A stretch of DNA of 64,000 nucleotides. Source: Vreelandella azerica (GTDB taxonomy: Bacteria; Pseudomonadota; Gammaproteobacteria; Pseudomonadales; Halomonadaceae). Made by a program: the position numbers and the translations under genes. Location: assembly GCF_013112225.1 (NCBI RefSeq), contig NZ_JABFHI010000001.1, positions 558,001 to 622,000 of the forward strand, given 5' to 3'. The stretch's first letter is position 1; every line of letters starts with the position of its first letter. The notes below the pieces were generated by a model. It had not been told where the DNA came from. It saw only the letters and a list, made by a program, of their open reading frames with translations, and searched no databases. Below are positions 10,225-20,654 of this stretch, piece by piece.

Positions 10225-11988
10225 GTGACTGAATCTGGGTTATCCATCTATAAACGCTTGCTAAGCTATGTAAAACCGCATTGGCGAGCCTTCAGCCTGG
10301 CCATCGTCGGTTTTGTCATCTATGCCGCATCAAGCACGGCACTGGCTGAGTTGATGAAACGCCTGATTGACGGGATTCAGAACCCGGATGCCGCCTTTCG
10401 CCTTTTTCTGCCCATGTTTGTGATCATCATGTTTTCGGCCCGTGGTCTGGGCACCTTTCTGAGCACCTATTTCATGGCGTATGTGGGGCGCTATATCATC
10501 CATACCCTGCGTTGTGATGTGTTTGCTCACATGCTGCACCTGCCCGGCGTTTTCTTTGATCATCATTCAAGCGGTCACCTGGTGTCGCGGGTCACCTATC
10601 ACGTTGAGCAGGTGGCAGGGGCGGCCACTAAATCAGTCACCATTCTGCTGCGTGAAGGGCTCTTTGTGATTGGGCTTCTGGGCTACCTGTTATGGACCAA
10701 CTGGCTGTTGACCCTGCTGTTTATGGCGGTGACGCCGCTGATTGGCGTGGTGGTCAATTATGTCAGCAAGCGCTTCAGGCGTATCTCCAGGCGCATCCAG
10801 CATTCTATGGGCGATGTTACTCATGTGGCCTCTGAGGCCATCTCCGGGCACCGAGTGGTGCGCACCCACGGTGCTGAAAACTATGAGAAGCAGCGTTTTA
10901 CCCGGGTCAGTGAAGAGAACCGTCGCCAGAGCATGAAAGAAGCCATGACCAAGGCCGCCAGTTCACCGGTGATCCTGATGCTGGTGGCCATTTCGATGGC
11001 CTTGCTGGTCTGGTTGGCCATGGCGCCAGCACTGCTCGACAACATGACGCCGGGCGAGTTTGTCGCTTTTATTACCGCTGCGGCGCTGATGGTCAAGCCG
11101 GTCAGGCAATTGACGGAAATCAACGGCGAGATACAGAAAGGTATAGCAGCAGCCAGCGAGCTGTTTGCTCTGCTCGATGAGCCGGCCGAAGTGGACGAAG
11201 GCAAATTGCTGCCGAAGCGCTTGCGTGGCGAGCTAGCTCTTGAAGGGGTGCGTTTTCGCTATGCGCCTGAACAGCCCGAGGTACTGTATGGCATTGACCT
11301 GCATATTGCCCCTGGGGAACTGGTGGCTCTGGTCGGGCGTTCAGGCAGCGGCAAGTCGACGCTGGTCAACCTGCTGCCGCGTTTTTACACCCCTACCGGC
11401 GGGCGGATTGCCATTGACGGCGTTGATATTGGTGATTATCAACTGAGCCCGTTGCGCCATAATATCGCTATCGTGTCCCAGCAGATCACCCTGTTCAATA
11501 CCAGTATTGCCGATAATATTGCCTACGGCGTGGATAATGCCGACCCTGCGGCCATTGAAGCCGCTGCAAAAGCGGCCCATGCCCATGAGTTTATCGAACA
11601 GCTCCCTGAGGGCTACCAAACCCGGGTGGGAGATAACGGCGTCATGCTGTCAGGTGGCCAACGCCAGCGCCTGGCGATTGCCCGGGCGATTTACAAGGAC
11701 GCACCCATACTGATTCTGGATGAAGCTACTTCGGCGCTGGATACCGAGTCCGAGCGCTATATCCAGCAGGCGCTGGAGCACGTCTGCCAGGGCAGAACCA
11801 CCCTGGTAATTGCCCATCGCCTGTCTACCATTGAGCGGGCTGACCGGATTGTGGTGATGGAACAGGGCCGGATCATCGAAGAAGGCACGCACCTTGAACT
11901 GCTGGCACAGAAAGGCGCCTATTCGGCACTTTATCGCCTGCAGTTTCAGGACGCGGGTGGCGAACCGCCAACAGGGAACGTGGTTTAA
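10225..11988 (+). CDS. msbA: Lipid A export ATP-binding/permease protein MsbA
   Basis: Homodimeric ABC flippase that moves lipid A-core across the inner membrane. Six membrane segments fall within residues 1-320. The ATPase domain has Walker A GRSGSGKST at about residue 371, signature LSGGQRQRLAIARAIY, Walker B ILILDEATSALD and the H-loop VIAHRLST. It has 587 residues and is intact. The start is GTG, with AGGAG seven bases upstream. It overlaps the lpxK start by one base (TAATG), so the two are translationally linked. Confidence 0.95.
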   Translation: MTESGLSIYKRLLSYVKPHWRAFSLAIVGFVIYAASSTALAELMKRLIDGIQNPDAAFRLFLPMFVIIMFSARGLGTFLSTYFMAYVGRYIIHTLRCDVFAHMLHLPGVFFDHHSSGHLVSRVTYHVEQVAGAATKSVTILLREGLFVIGLLGYLLWTNWLLTLLFMAVTPLIGVVVNYVSKRFRRISRRIQHSMGDVTHVASEAISGHRVVRTHGAENYEKQRFTRVSEENRRQSMKEAMTKAASSPVILMLVAISMALLVWLAMAPALLDNMTPGEFVAFITAAALMVKPVRQLTEINGEIQKGIAAASELFALLDEPAEVDEGKLLPKRLRGELALEGVRFRYAPEQPEVLYGIDLHIAPGELVALVGRSGSGKSTLVNLLPRFYTPTGGRIAIDGVDIGDYQLSPLRHNIAIVSQQITLFNTSIADNIAYGVDNADPAAIEAAAKAAHAHEFIEQLPEGYQTRVGDNGVMLSGGQRQRLAIARAIYKDAPILILDEATSALDTESERYIQQALEHVCQGRTTLVIAHRLSTIERADRIVVMEQGRIIEEGTHLELLAQKGAYSALYRLQFQDAGGEPPTGNVV

Positions 11989-13012
11989 TGAGCCTTTCAC
12001 AGCGCTGGCTGCAAGCCGCTTATCAAGGCAGCCTTTGGCTGACGCCGCTACGTCCGCTGGGCGCCCTGTATGGCTGGGTGATGAAGCGCCGCTATCAGGC
12101 CTACGCGGGCGGTAAGCGTGACGTATGGCAAGCGCCGGTGCCCGTTATTGTGGTGGGTAATATCACCCTAGGTGGTACGGGCAAATCCCCCTGGTGGCCT
12201 GGCTGGTGCGCTGGCTGAAAGACCAAGGCTATACGCCCGGGATTGTGGCCCGTGGCTATGGGGGAGAGGCTGCGCAGTATCCGCTCATTGTGAATGCAGA
12301 TACCGACGTCACCCAAAGCGGCGATGAACCCTTGATGCTGGCCCAACAGACAGGCGTTACCGTAGTTGCCGACCCGCAACGGGCCAGAGGGGCGAGGCAG
12401 CTGATAGCGCTCGGCTGTGATGTTATTGTCAGCGACGATGGCCTGCAGCACCTGGCCCTGGGGCGGGATATTGAACTGGCTCTGGTGGATGGCCACTGGG
12501 GGCTGGGCAATCGGCGCTGTCTGCCAGCCGGGCCACTGCGTGAACCGGCCAGCCGTCTGGAGCAGGTGGATGCCGTTCTGGTGAATGGGGCGCCGTCACA
12601 CCAGACGCCGGAAAACGCCACGCTCATGCAACTGGTGCCCACTGCCTGGCGTCACCTGGTCAGTGGCGAACAGAAGCCACTGACGCCGTTGCCGTTCAAC
12701 TTGCCTGTCAACGCCATTGCCGGCATTGGGCGGCCTGAGCGTTTTTTTGAGACGCTTGGCTCCTTGGGGGTTAACGGATGCTGGTATCCTTTTGATGATC
12801 ACTATCCTTTTGAGGCGTCATCACTGCAGTTCACTGGCCAAGAAGCCGCTCGTCCGTTATTGATGACGGCAAAAGACGCCGTTAAATGTCGACATATTGC
12901 CCCGCCTGACAGCTGGGCCCTGGATGTGGAAGCCAGACTTCCACCTGAATTCGAGCGCTGGTTGGCCGAGCGGCTGGCCACGCTTTCTGCGAGGAGACGT
13001 ACTGATGGATAA
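11988..13012 (+). CDS. lpxK: Tetraacyldisaccharide 4'-kinase LpxK (one frameshift)
   Basis: Inner-membrane-associated kinase that phosphorylates the lipid A disaccharide to form lipid IVA. The P-loop region GNITLGGTGKSP is followed by a C run (12187-12191) with one C too few. Correcting it gives GKSPLVAWLVRWLKDQG and joins the two frames. Further family marks are GYGGE, SGDEPLMLA and SDDGLQHLALGRD. The C-terminal TAKDAVKCR is typical. It sits between msbA and trm112, the usual lipid A context. Confidence 0.93.
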
Positions 13013-13214
13013 GCAACTGTTAGCGATGCTGGTTTGCCCGCTATGCAAGGGTAAGCTCAAGTATGTACGTGAATCCGGGGAGCTGCAGTGCCTTTATGAT
13101 GGCCTGGCCTACCCGATCAAGGACGATATTCCGGTGATGCTACCCGAAGAAGCCCGGGCAATGGACGCCGACGAAAAGCTGCCGACTTCTCCTGGCCGAA
13201 CCGGGGAAATCTGA
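13005..13214 (+). CDS. ycaR: Trm112/YcaR family small protein
   Basis: A 69-residue protein of the UPF0434/Trm112 family with a CPLCKGKL zinc-ribbon-like start and the conserved LAYPIKDDIPVMLPEEAR tail. Its molecular role in bacteria is not established. It overlaps the lpxK stop by 8 bp and abuts kdsB, the standard lpxK-ycaR-kdsB order in gammaproteobacteria. Confidence 0.92.
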   Translation: MDKQLLAMLVCPLCKGKLKYVRESGELQCLYDGLAYPIKDDIPVMLPEEARAMDADEKLPTSPGRTGEI

Positions 13215-13262
13215 ATGGCCGGCTCACAAGCAACGGCATCGGCGGCTGAGGACATCGCTTCC

Positions 13263-14039
13263 ATGCCTGAATTTATTGCCGTCGTGCCCGCCCGTTTTGG
13301 TTCCAGTCGCTTGCCGGGTAAACCGCTGCTGGAGATTGCCGGGGAACCCATGGTGGTTCACGTCTGGCGTCGCGCCTGTCAAAGTCAGGCCAATCGGGTC
13401 GTGGTCGCCACTGACGATACGCGTATCCGTGAAGCGCTATTGCCCTATGGCGCCGAGGTGGTCATGACCGCGGCCGAGCACCCGTCCGGTACTGATCGCC
13501 TGGCCGAAGTCGCTGATACGCTGGCGCTTGGCGATGATGCCCTGGTCGTCAATGTGCAGGGGGATGAGCCCTTGATCCCACCGGCCTTGATCAATCAGGT
13601 TGCCCAGCGGCTGGCGGATGACCCCGAAGCATCTATCGCCACGTTGGCAGAATCCATCACCGATATTGAGGCTTTGTTCAATCCTAATGTGGTCAAGGTC
13701 GTGCGCAGCCTGCAAGGTCGGGCGCTGTACTTTTCCCGAGCGCCAATTCCCTGGGATCGTGAGCATTTTGCTAGCCGCCCTGAGCTGCTGGAGACCGATG
13801 CCTGGCTCAGGCATATTGGAATCTATGCTTACCGTGCAGGCTTTCTGAAGGATTACCGTGATTATCCACCGGCGATGCTGGAGCAGCTGGAGCAACTTGA
13901 ACAGCTGCGCGCGCTGCAGCAGGGCCATGTGATTCAGGTGGCGCTTGCCTGCGCGGTCAATCCACCTGGGGTTGATACGGCTGAGGATCTGGAGCGGGTG
14001 CGTCAGTTGATAAGCGCTGACGATCAGGAGGAAAAATGA
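13263..14039 (+). CDS. kdsB: 3-deoxy-manno-octulosonate cytidylyltransferase
   Basis: Activates Kdo with CTP to CMP-Kdo for lipopolysaccharide core synthesis. The nucleotide-binding start [34 protein letters not shown] and NVQGDEPLI are all present. The ATG at 13263 gives the canonical N-terminus. An in-frame ATG at 13215, directly after the ycaR stop and with its own GGGGA site, would add 16 residues and may be the real start. The last bases overlap the phosphatase gene. Confidence 0.94.
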   Translation: MPEFIAVVPARFGSSRLPGKPLLEIAGEPMVVHVWRRACQSQANRVVVATDDTRIREALLPYGAEVVMTAAEHPSGTDRLAEVADTLALGDDALVVNVQGDEPLIPPALINQVAQRLADDPEASIATLAESITDIEALFNPNVVKVVRSLQGRALYFSRAPIPWDREHFASRPELLETDAWLRHIGIYAYRAGFLKDYRDYPPAMLEQLEQLEQLRALQQGHVIQVALACAVNPPGVDTAEDLERVRQLISADDQEEK

Positions 14040-14500
14040 AGGTACTATTTGTCTGTCTGGGCAATATCTGCCGCTCACCCAGCGCAGAAGGCGTGTTCAG
14101 AAAGGTGCTGGAAGCTCAGGGCTTGCAGGACAGGGTAGAGGTGGATTCCTGCGGTATTGGCGACTGGCATATAGGTAAGGCGCCGGACCCACGCGCTCAA
14201 CAGGCCGCGCAGCGCAGGGGCATTGATATCAGCGGCCTGCGTGCCCGTCAGCTGAGTGAAGACGATTTTGCCGTGTTTGATGTCATTGTGGCGATGGATC
14301 ACGACAACCTGAACGCCATTCACGCTATGCAGCCTGAAGGTTATCAGGGCATGAGCTGTCTATTTTTGAGTTTTGCAGGCCAGCCGGATAGCGCCGTGCC
14401 TGACCCCTACTATGGGGGCGAGCAAGGCTTTGAAAACGTTCTGGATATGATTGAAGTTGCCTCAAACGGCCTGGTGCAGCATCTGCGGCTATCCCTATGA
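14036..14500 (+). CDS. Low-molecular-weight protein-tyrosine phosphatase
   Basis: Small cytoplasmic phosphatase, 154 residues. The P-loop [13 protein letters not shown] lies at residues 7-19, and the general acid Asp is in VPDPYYGG near the C-terminus. Its ATG overlaps the kdsB stop (ATGA) and its stop overlaps the murB start, so it is inside the envelope operon. LMW phosphatases often control polysaccharide export kinases, but no kinase or export gene is seen here, so the substrate is unknown. Confidence 0.92.
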   Translation: MKVLFVCLGNICRSPSAEGVFRKVLEAQGLQDRVEVDSCGIGDWHIGKAPDPRAQQAAQRRGIDISGLRARQLSEDDFAVFDVIVAMDHDNLNAIHAMQPEGYQGMSCLFLSFAGQPDSAVPDPYYGGEQGFENVLDMIEVASNGLVQHLRLSL

Positions 14501-15507
14501 AGCCTTGTGATTGGCTGTCCGAGGTGGACTTGAGCCTTGCAAATACTCTGCAACTGCCTGCTCGGGCGGCATACTTTTGCGCGCCTGCCACTCTTAACTC
14601 ACTGCAGGACTGTCTTCGCCAGGCGCATCAGGAAGCGCTGGCAATTCAGCTTTTGGGTGGAGGCAGTAATGTGTTGCTGCCTGAGTATCTGGAGGGGCTG
14701 GTCGTGCATCCGGCGCTGAAACAGTGGTGGCTGGAAGATCAGGGCGATACTCTGCTGGCCCATGTAGGCGCCGGGGTAAACTGGCACTCTCTGGTGATGG
14801 CGACGGTGGAGAAAGGTCTATGGGGCATTGAAAATCTGGCCTTGATTCCCGGCGATTGCGGTGCAGCGCCAGTGCAGAATATCGGCGCCTATGGGGTTGA
14901 ACTGGCTGACGTACTCGAAGCCGTACAGGTGATGCACCTTGCGGATGGTCATCTGGCCTGGCTCACCGCTAAAGAGTGCGCCTTTGGCTACCGTGAGAGT
15001 ATTTTCAAGGCTGAACTGCTGGGTAAAGTGGTGATTACTCGGCTTGTGTTGCGCCTTAAACGTCATGCTGCACCAGTACTTGGCTATGGCGATCTGGCTC
15101 AGCGGCTGGGAGAAAATCCGAGCAGCCTGGACGTTGCGGACGCAGTGTGTCAGGTGCGCAGTGAAAAACTCCCGGACCCAGCCCAGCTGGCCAACGCGGG
15201 CAGTTTTTTCAAAAAACCCCTGGTTAGCGCTGAACAGGCCAAGACGTTGCTGGAAGCATATCCGGCCATGCCGCATTTCGCTCAGCAAAACGGTACCGTC
15301 AAGCTGGCGGCTGGATGGCTGATCGATCAATGTGGCCTGAAAGGCGCCCGTTTTGGTGCCTTTGGTGTGCATCACCGTCAGGCATTGGTGCTGGTACACT
15401 TTGGCGGCGGTAACAGGCCAGAACTGCTGGCCGCCGCCGAGCAGATAGCCGCTGAAGTAAAGGCGCGTTTTGGCGTGTTACTGGAGATTGAGCCGCGTCT
15501 GCTCTGA
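14497..15507 (+). CDS. murB: UDP-N-acetylenolpyruvoylglucosamine reductase
   Basis: FAD enzyme that reduces enolpyruvyl-UDP-GlcNAc to UDP-MurNAc, an early cytoplasmic step in peptidoglycan synthesis. FAD-binding LLGGGSNVLL and QNIGAYGVEL are present, as are the catalytic Ser in NAGSFFKKP and the final Glu in LLEIEPRLL. The usual IPGTVGAAP loop reads IPGDCGAAP here, an uncommon variant. It is the E. coli-type (type I) MurB, 336 residues. It is the last gene of the msbA-murB operon, followed by a strong hairpin. Confidence 0.95.
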   Translation: MKPCDWLSEVDLSLANTLQLPARAAYFCAPATLNSLQDCLRQAHQEALAIQLLGGGSNVLLPEYLEGLVVHPALKQWWLEDQGDTLLAHVGAGVNWHSLVMATVEKGLWGIENLALIPGDCGAAPVQNIGAYGVELADVLEAVQVMHLADGHLAWLTAKECAFGYRESIFKAELLGKVVITRLVLRLKRHAAPVLGYGDLAQRLGENPSSLDVADAVCQVRSEKLPDPAQLANAGSFFKKPLVSAEQAKTLLEAYPAMPHFAQQNGTVKLAAGWLIDQCGLKGARFGAFGVHHRQALVLVHFGGGNRPELLAAAEQIAAEVKARFGVLLEIEPRLL

Positions 15508-15534
15508 CCCTTTAGTGAGTGTGAGTGCCAGATA

Positions 15535-15567
15535 TAAAAAGCCCGAGGCAAACGCCTCGGGCTTTTG
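15535..15567. terminator. Bidirectional rho-independent terminator between murB and rne
   Basis: GC-rich stem AGCCCGAGGC / GCCTCGGGCT with a short AAAC loop, flanked by AAAAA on the left and TTTT on the right. It can end transcription of the convergent murB (plus) and rne (minus) genes. Confidence 0.88.
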
Positions 15568-15614
15568 GTTCATGCCAGCCGCTCATCCTTGAGCAGCGAT
15601 ATGACGGTTTGCAG

Positions 15615-18600
15615 TTACTCGCCGCTAGCGTCCTGCTGCTGGCGTTTGCGCAGCTCGCGGGGGTCGTTGTGAGCGCGGCGGCGACGCCGTGGGGCGCGAG
15701 GTTCCTGAGCCTGCTCAGCTTGCTCAGCGCTATCCGTATCCGCTGACGCCTGGTGGTTATCATCCGGCGACACATCAGCAGCTGCTGTGGACTCTGCCTC
15801 ATTAGCCTTAGACACTTGATCATCAGATGTAGAAGCCGTTTCATCAGGCTTGGACGCTTCATCGGTGACGGTCGGCTGTGAATCAGTAACCTCAGATTCT
15901 TCATTTGCCGCTGCAGGAGTCGCTGTCGCTGCGTCAACAGAAGCGTTGTCAACTGACGTTAGCTGCTCAGAAGCTGCTTCATCTGTGTCTGGCTGAGTGT
16001 CTGATTCAGCGTCAACGTCAGTTGCTGGCGCTGTTTCAGGCGCTTTTTCCTCGGGCACTTCAGCCGCTTCCTGCGCTATTTCGACATCAGTTGTGGCCTC
16101 TGTTTCAGGGGCTTTTTCCTCAGCCGCTTCCTGCTTTAATTCAACGTCAGTTGCTGGCACTGTTTCAGGCGTAAATGGCGCCGATTCCTCAGTGGTAGCA
16201 GCATCAGCTTGAGTCATCTCAGGCTCAGCAGTGGCCGTTTCAGCGTTTGGCTCGCTGGGCATGTGCTGATCAGTATCAGCCTGTTCAGGCACTGGCTGTT
16301 CAGTGGTTGCTTGCTCAGCAGCCGCTTGTTCAGATACTGATTGTTCAGCTGTGTCACTGTCAGCGTCAGACGTTTGGTCAGCAACTGGTTTTTCAACCTC
16401 TGAGCTTTCTTCAGCTGTCGGCTGGTGATTGTCAGCTGTGTTAGCAGCGTTTTGATCCGCAGCGGGTTTTTCAACAGCCGCAGTATCATTGTCTGACGCA
16501 TCGGCCGCGGGCGCTTCAGCAAGCGCTGCCTGCCTTTCTGCCGCAGTTTCCTCGGCTTCTTTTTGCAGTTTTTCCTGCTCGGCCAGCGCGTCTGGTCTCA
16601 ACGCATGCTGGCGTGAACGCTGTCGCGGATTATTGCGGGTGCGCTTGGGCTTGCCGTCATCCTGAGCCGTCTCCGGCGTTGCCTTACTCTCCTGGGGAGC
16701 CTGCTTGGCAGCTTCCTTGGCAGGCGATTTGGCGCCTGTGTCAGCGTAAGTGCTGGCTTCTGCTGGCTTGTCAGCTGCGTTTTGCTGACGACCCTGGCCG
16801 CCGTTCTTATCCTGCTGAGGGTGCTTGCGGCGGTTGCGCGTACGGCTGGGGCCGCTGCGCTTCTCGGCGTTATCGTCCTTGCTGCTGTCATCCTTGGCGG
16901 GCGCTACGTCACGCTGGGGGCTGTTTTCCTGGCGGCGAGATTTCGCGGCGTTGCTCTTGTCCTGCTGAGCGCGGTTTTCCTTGTTGCCGCTGTCCTTGTT
17001 TGCGCTATCTCTGGTTGAGATATCTCTATTTGCGCTTTCTTTATTCGCACTATCGCGACTTGCACCCTTCTTGACGCTGCTGTCTTTGCCACCCGTATCT
17101 TTAGCGGCATTGCTGCGCGCTGACGGCTTGGCATTGTTACTCGAACGCTGGCTGACGGGCTTACGCGCAGCCGCTGGGCGTGTTGCGCTGGTCTCGGCAG
17201 GCTGCTCGTCTTCACCGCCAAGCAGTTTAGCCACACTGCGGATCAAACGACCCACCAGGGTCGAAGAGGCGGGCGCCGTTGCCAAGGGGTCAGACTGGCT
17301 ATCATTCTGCAGCGATGCAGGTGCCGGGGCGTTGTGGACAACGCTCTTGACCGCTGCTTCAGCGCGCTGGGCAGGTGGCTTGAAGCTGTGCTCGGGCTCT
17401 TTGCCGATATCGCTATCAGTCGAAATTTCAAAGCTGGAAACTGACTGGAAATCTTCTTCATCAAGATGATCATCACGCAGGCGCTGAACATCGTAATGCG
17501 GTGTATCCATTTCCGGATTAGGCAGCAGGACGACCCTCACTTCCTGGCGAGTTTCAATATCCGCCAGTACGCTGCGCTTTTCGTTGAGCAGATACGTAGC
17601 GACAGGTACCGGTAGAATGGCGCGGATCTGGGCGCTGCGCTCCTTCATGGCCTCTTCTTCGATCAGGCGCATGATGGAAAGCGATAGCGAGCGAACATCG
17701 CGAATGGTGCCCTGACCGTTACAGCGCGGGCAGACCACGCCGCTGGTCTCGCCAAGAGAAGGGCGCAGGCGTTGGCGCGACATCTCCATCAGGCCAAAGC
17801 GCGAAATACGCCCGATCTGCACCCGTGCGCGGTCAAGTTTCAAGGCATCGCGCATGCGGTTTTCAACTTCACGCTGGTTGCGTGCCGGCCCCATATCGAT
17901 AAAGTCAATAACTACCAGGCCGCCAATATCGCGCAGGCGCAGCTGACGGGCAATTTCATCGGCAGCTTCCGAGTTGGTCTGCAGGGCGGTCTCTTCGATA
18001 TCGCTGCCGCGGGTGGCGCGGGCCGAGTTGATATCGATGGATACCAGCGCTTCAGTGTGATCAATCACAATGGAACCGCCGGAGGGCAGTTTGACTTCCC
18101 GCTGATAGGCCGTCTCGATCTGGGATTCGATCTGGAAGCGTGAAAACAGCGGTACTTCATCTTCGTACAGTTTGATTTTCTGCTGGTACGAAGGCATGAC
18201 CTGACGAATGAAGTTAAGCGCATCATTATAGATGTCAGGGCTATCAATCAGGACTTCGCCAATATCCTGGCGCAGGTAATCGCGCATTGCGCGGATAATG
18301 ACGTTGGATTCCCGGTAGATCAGGAAGGGAGCCGGGCGCTTGGCAGCTTCCGAGGTGATGGATTCCCACACCTGCACCAGATAATCGAGATCCCATTGCA
18401 GCTCTTCAGGGGAGCGGCCAATCCCTGCAGTGCGGACGATCAGCCCCATCTTGTTGGGCACTGTCATCTGGTTCATGGCTTCTTTCAGCTGACTGCGCTC
18501 TTCCCCTTCAATGCGTCGGGAAATACCGCCCGCACGTGGGTTATTAGGCATCAATACCAGAAAGCGGCCAGCCAGGCTGATAAAGGTGGTCAGCGCAGCG

Positions 18601-18931
18601 CCTTTATTGCCACGTTCTTCTTTGTCGACCTGAACGATGACTTCCTGACCTTCTCTCAGCACTTCCTTGATGCTGGGGCGACCTGACACATCCTTAACGA
18701 AGTATTCGCGAGAAATTTCCTTAAGCGGCAGAAAGCCGTGGCGCTCTGCACCAAAGTCGACAAAGGCGGCTTCAAGGGAAGGCTCTACGCGGGTGATCTT
18801 GCCGCGATAGATATTGGCTTTTTCTGTTCCCGTGCGCCGGATTCGATATCCAGATCATACAGGCGTTGACCATCGACAAGGGCGACGCGCAGCTCTTCTG
18901 GCTGGGTCGCATTGATGAGCATCCGTTTCAT
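15615..18931 (-). CDS. rne: Ribonuclease E (one frameshift near the N-terminus)
   Basis: Essential endoribonuclease and degradosome scaffold. The N-terminus [22 protein letters not shown] starts at 18931. A T run at 18819-18823 (A run on the coding strand, five instead of six) breaks the frame at [12 protein letters not shown]. Downstream are the S1 domain, the catalytic Asp motifs ([13 protein letters not shown] and [18 protein letters not shown]) and the zinc-link CPRCNGQG. The C-terminal half (from about 17400 to 15640) is disordered: first basic Lys/Arg/Ser/Asn-rich, then very acidic Ala/Glu/Thr-rich with internal repeats (ATDVE, EKAPET). It is about 1105 residues long. A long untranslated leader upstream would fit rne autoregulation. 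Confidence 0.95.
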
Positions 18932-19697
18932 GTTGTCTCACATAGCGATGCGTGCCGGTGCCCCACCCGTTGGGAAGACGAGTGGCAAATCGCGCTGCTG
19001 CGTGCTTGTGCTCGGCGCATGGGTATGCAATCGCATCAGGCCGGGCAAGCATTATCGCTCGGCTGACGAGGTCGTTGAGTACGTGGCGAAGGCTGGACAT
19101 ATTTCGGTGGATGTTATATCCCCCGGCCCTGCTGACTCCGCCAACACCTGGCATTCATCGATTTGCCAACGTCGGCTACCGGCACAACGTTGAACATAGT
19201 TATCAGTTAGGCAGGCATTTCATGACATTACAACGCCTGGCTACCTGACGTGGCGTAACTTTCATCTTTATCTTCACTGTCAGTCGGGCCACCCTGGGCT
19301 GTCGCTGTTCTGTCGCCTGGCGGGTAACCTGAGTTTCATGACTGACTGTGTGTATCTGGCCGTTGATTATCCAAAGTTGATAATCGACGACTGAATAGCT
19401 GCAACTAACTGTTTGTCTGCTACTGGTTTTTGCTGCTTACCAGTGACTACCTATTACTGACTGCAACTGCCAGCAAACCAACGTTAGCGGCAGAGTCTTG
19501 CAATTTTTTATCGGCGCTTATGGGCGTGCGTACACGGCCATTTCCGCTTTGCTCAGGCCTGCGTGTTGGTCGAGCAGGCGCTTTCGTGGTGAGCAACTTG
19601 GAATATAACAGTAAAGCGGCTGACCAGCAATTGACGCAATAAGTTGGCGTCTGGGCTAGAATGCCGCTTTTGGTTTATTCAGCAGGAGCGCAGACGC
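18932..19697. promoter_or_regulatory. 766-bp divergent region between rne and rluC, probable rne leader
   Basis: No gene is supported here; the open frames are short and have no recognisable product. In gammaproteobacteria this interval carries the long structured 5' leader by which RNase E controls its own mRNA, and the rluC promoter. I see GC-rich segments able to pair near 18950-19100 but cannot fold them reliably. A TTGACG at 19631 and a TAGAAT at 19657 resemble promoter boxes but their spacing (20 nt) is too long to be confident. Confidence 0.45.
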
Positions 19698-20639
19698 ATG
19701 GCCGAAGGGCGTGAAGTGCAATGGGTTGAGATTACCCCCGAACAGGCCGGGCAACGCATCGATAATTTCCTGATGACGCGCCTGAAAGGGGCGCCAAGGG
19801 CCTTGATCTATCGCATCGTGCGTAAAGGTGAGGTGCGAGTGAACAAGAAGCGGGTCAAGGTGGACTATCGTCTGCAGGGAGGCGACCTGGTGCGCGTGCC
19901 GCCACTGCGCCTGGCACCCCGCGAGGCGGTCAAGGAGGTCAGCGACAACCTGCGCGATGTATTGCTGGGTAGCGTGATCATGGAAGGGCCAGACTGGCTG
20001 GTGCTCAACAAGCCTTCGGGCTTGGCGGTGCACGGTGGCAGCGGGGTCAAGATAGGCTTGATTGAGGCGCTGCGCCAGGTGCGGGATGACCTGACGTTTC
20101 TGGAACTGGTGCACCGGCTGGATCGTGATACCTCGGGGTGTCTGTTGCTGGCAAAGTCCCGTGATGCACTGGTAACCTTGAATACGGCGCTTAAACAGCA
20201 TGCCATGGAAAAGCGTTACCTAGCGCTGGTCAGTGGCCGCTGGCCCGCCAAGAAAAGCTACGTCAGCGCCCGGCTGGATCGCTACGATGCTGGTAACGGC
20301 GAACGGCGCGTGCGGGTAGATCCGAATGGCAAGGTTTCACGGACACGCTTTGCGGTGATGGAAACCTTCGAGCGGGCAACCCTGATTGAAGCGGAACCAG
20401 TGACCGGGCGAACCCACCAGATTCGTGTCCACGCCGCCCACGCTGGGCACCCCTTGCTGGGTGATGATAAATATCCCAGCCGTGAAAGCGAGCAGTTATC
20501 ACGTCGCATGAAGGTAGGTCGATTATTTCTGCATGCCCACGCATTAACCTTTCCTGAGCCAACCAATGGGCGTCCGGTAACCGTCAAGGCTCCCTTGCCT
20601 GACGCGCTGGAAGATGTGTTACGTCAGGCCCGACAATAG
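19698..20639 (+). CDS. rluC: 23S rRNA pseudouridine(955/2504/2580) synthase
   Basis: Isomerises uridines in 23S rRNA. An S4 RNA-binding domain covers residues about 15-75 (QRIDNFLMTRLKGAPRALIYR). The RluA-family catalytic Asp is in ELVHRLDRDTSGCLLLAK, with GRTHQIRVHAAHAGHPLLGDDKY downstream. It has 313 residues from the ATG at 19698, which has a GGAG site upstream. Divergent from rne, as in E. coli. Confidence 0.94.
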   Translation: MAEGREVQWVEITPEQAGQRIDNFLMTRLKGAPRALIYRIVRKGEVRVNKKRVKVDYRLQGGDLVRVPPLRLAPREAVKEVSDNLRDVLLGSVIMEGPDWLVLNKPSGLAVHGGSGVKIGLIEALRQVRDDLTFLELVHRLDRDTSGCLLLAKSRDALVTLNTALKQHAMEKRYLALVSGRWPAKKSYVSARLDRYDAGNGERRVRVDPNGKVSRTRFAVMETFERATLIEAEPVTGRTHQIRVHAAHAGHPLLGDDKYPSRESEQLSRRMKVGRLFLHAHALTFPEPTNGRPVTVKAPLPDALEDVLRQARQ

Positions 20640-20654
20640 CGGATATGTCTATTT

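Noticed and set aside
19430..19642. Small open frame in the rne-rluC gap
   Set aside because: No ribosome-binding site or family; it lies in the expected rne leader region.
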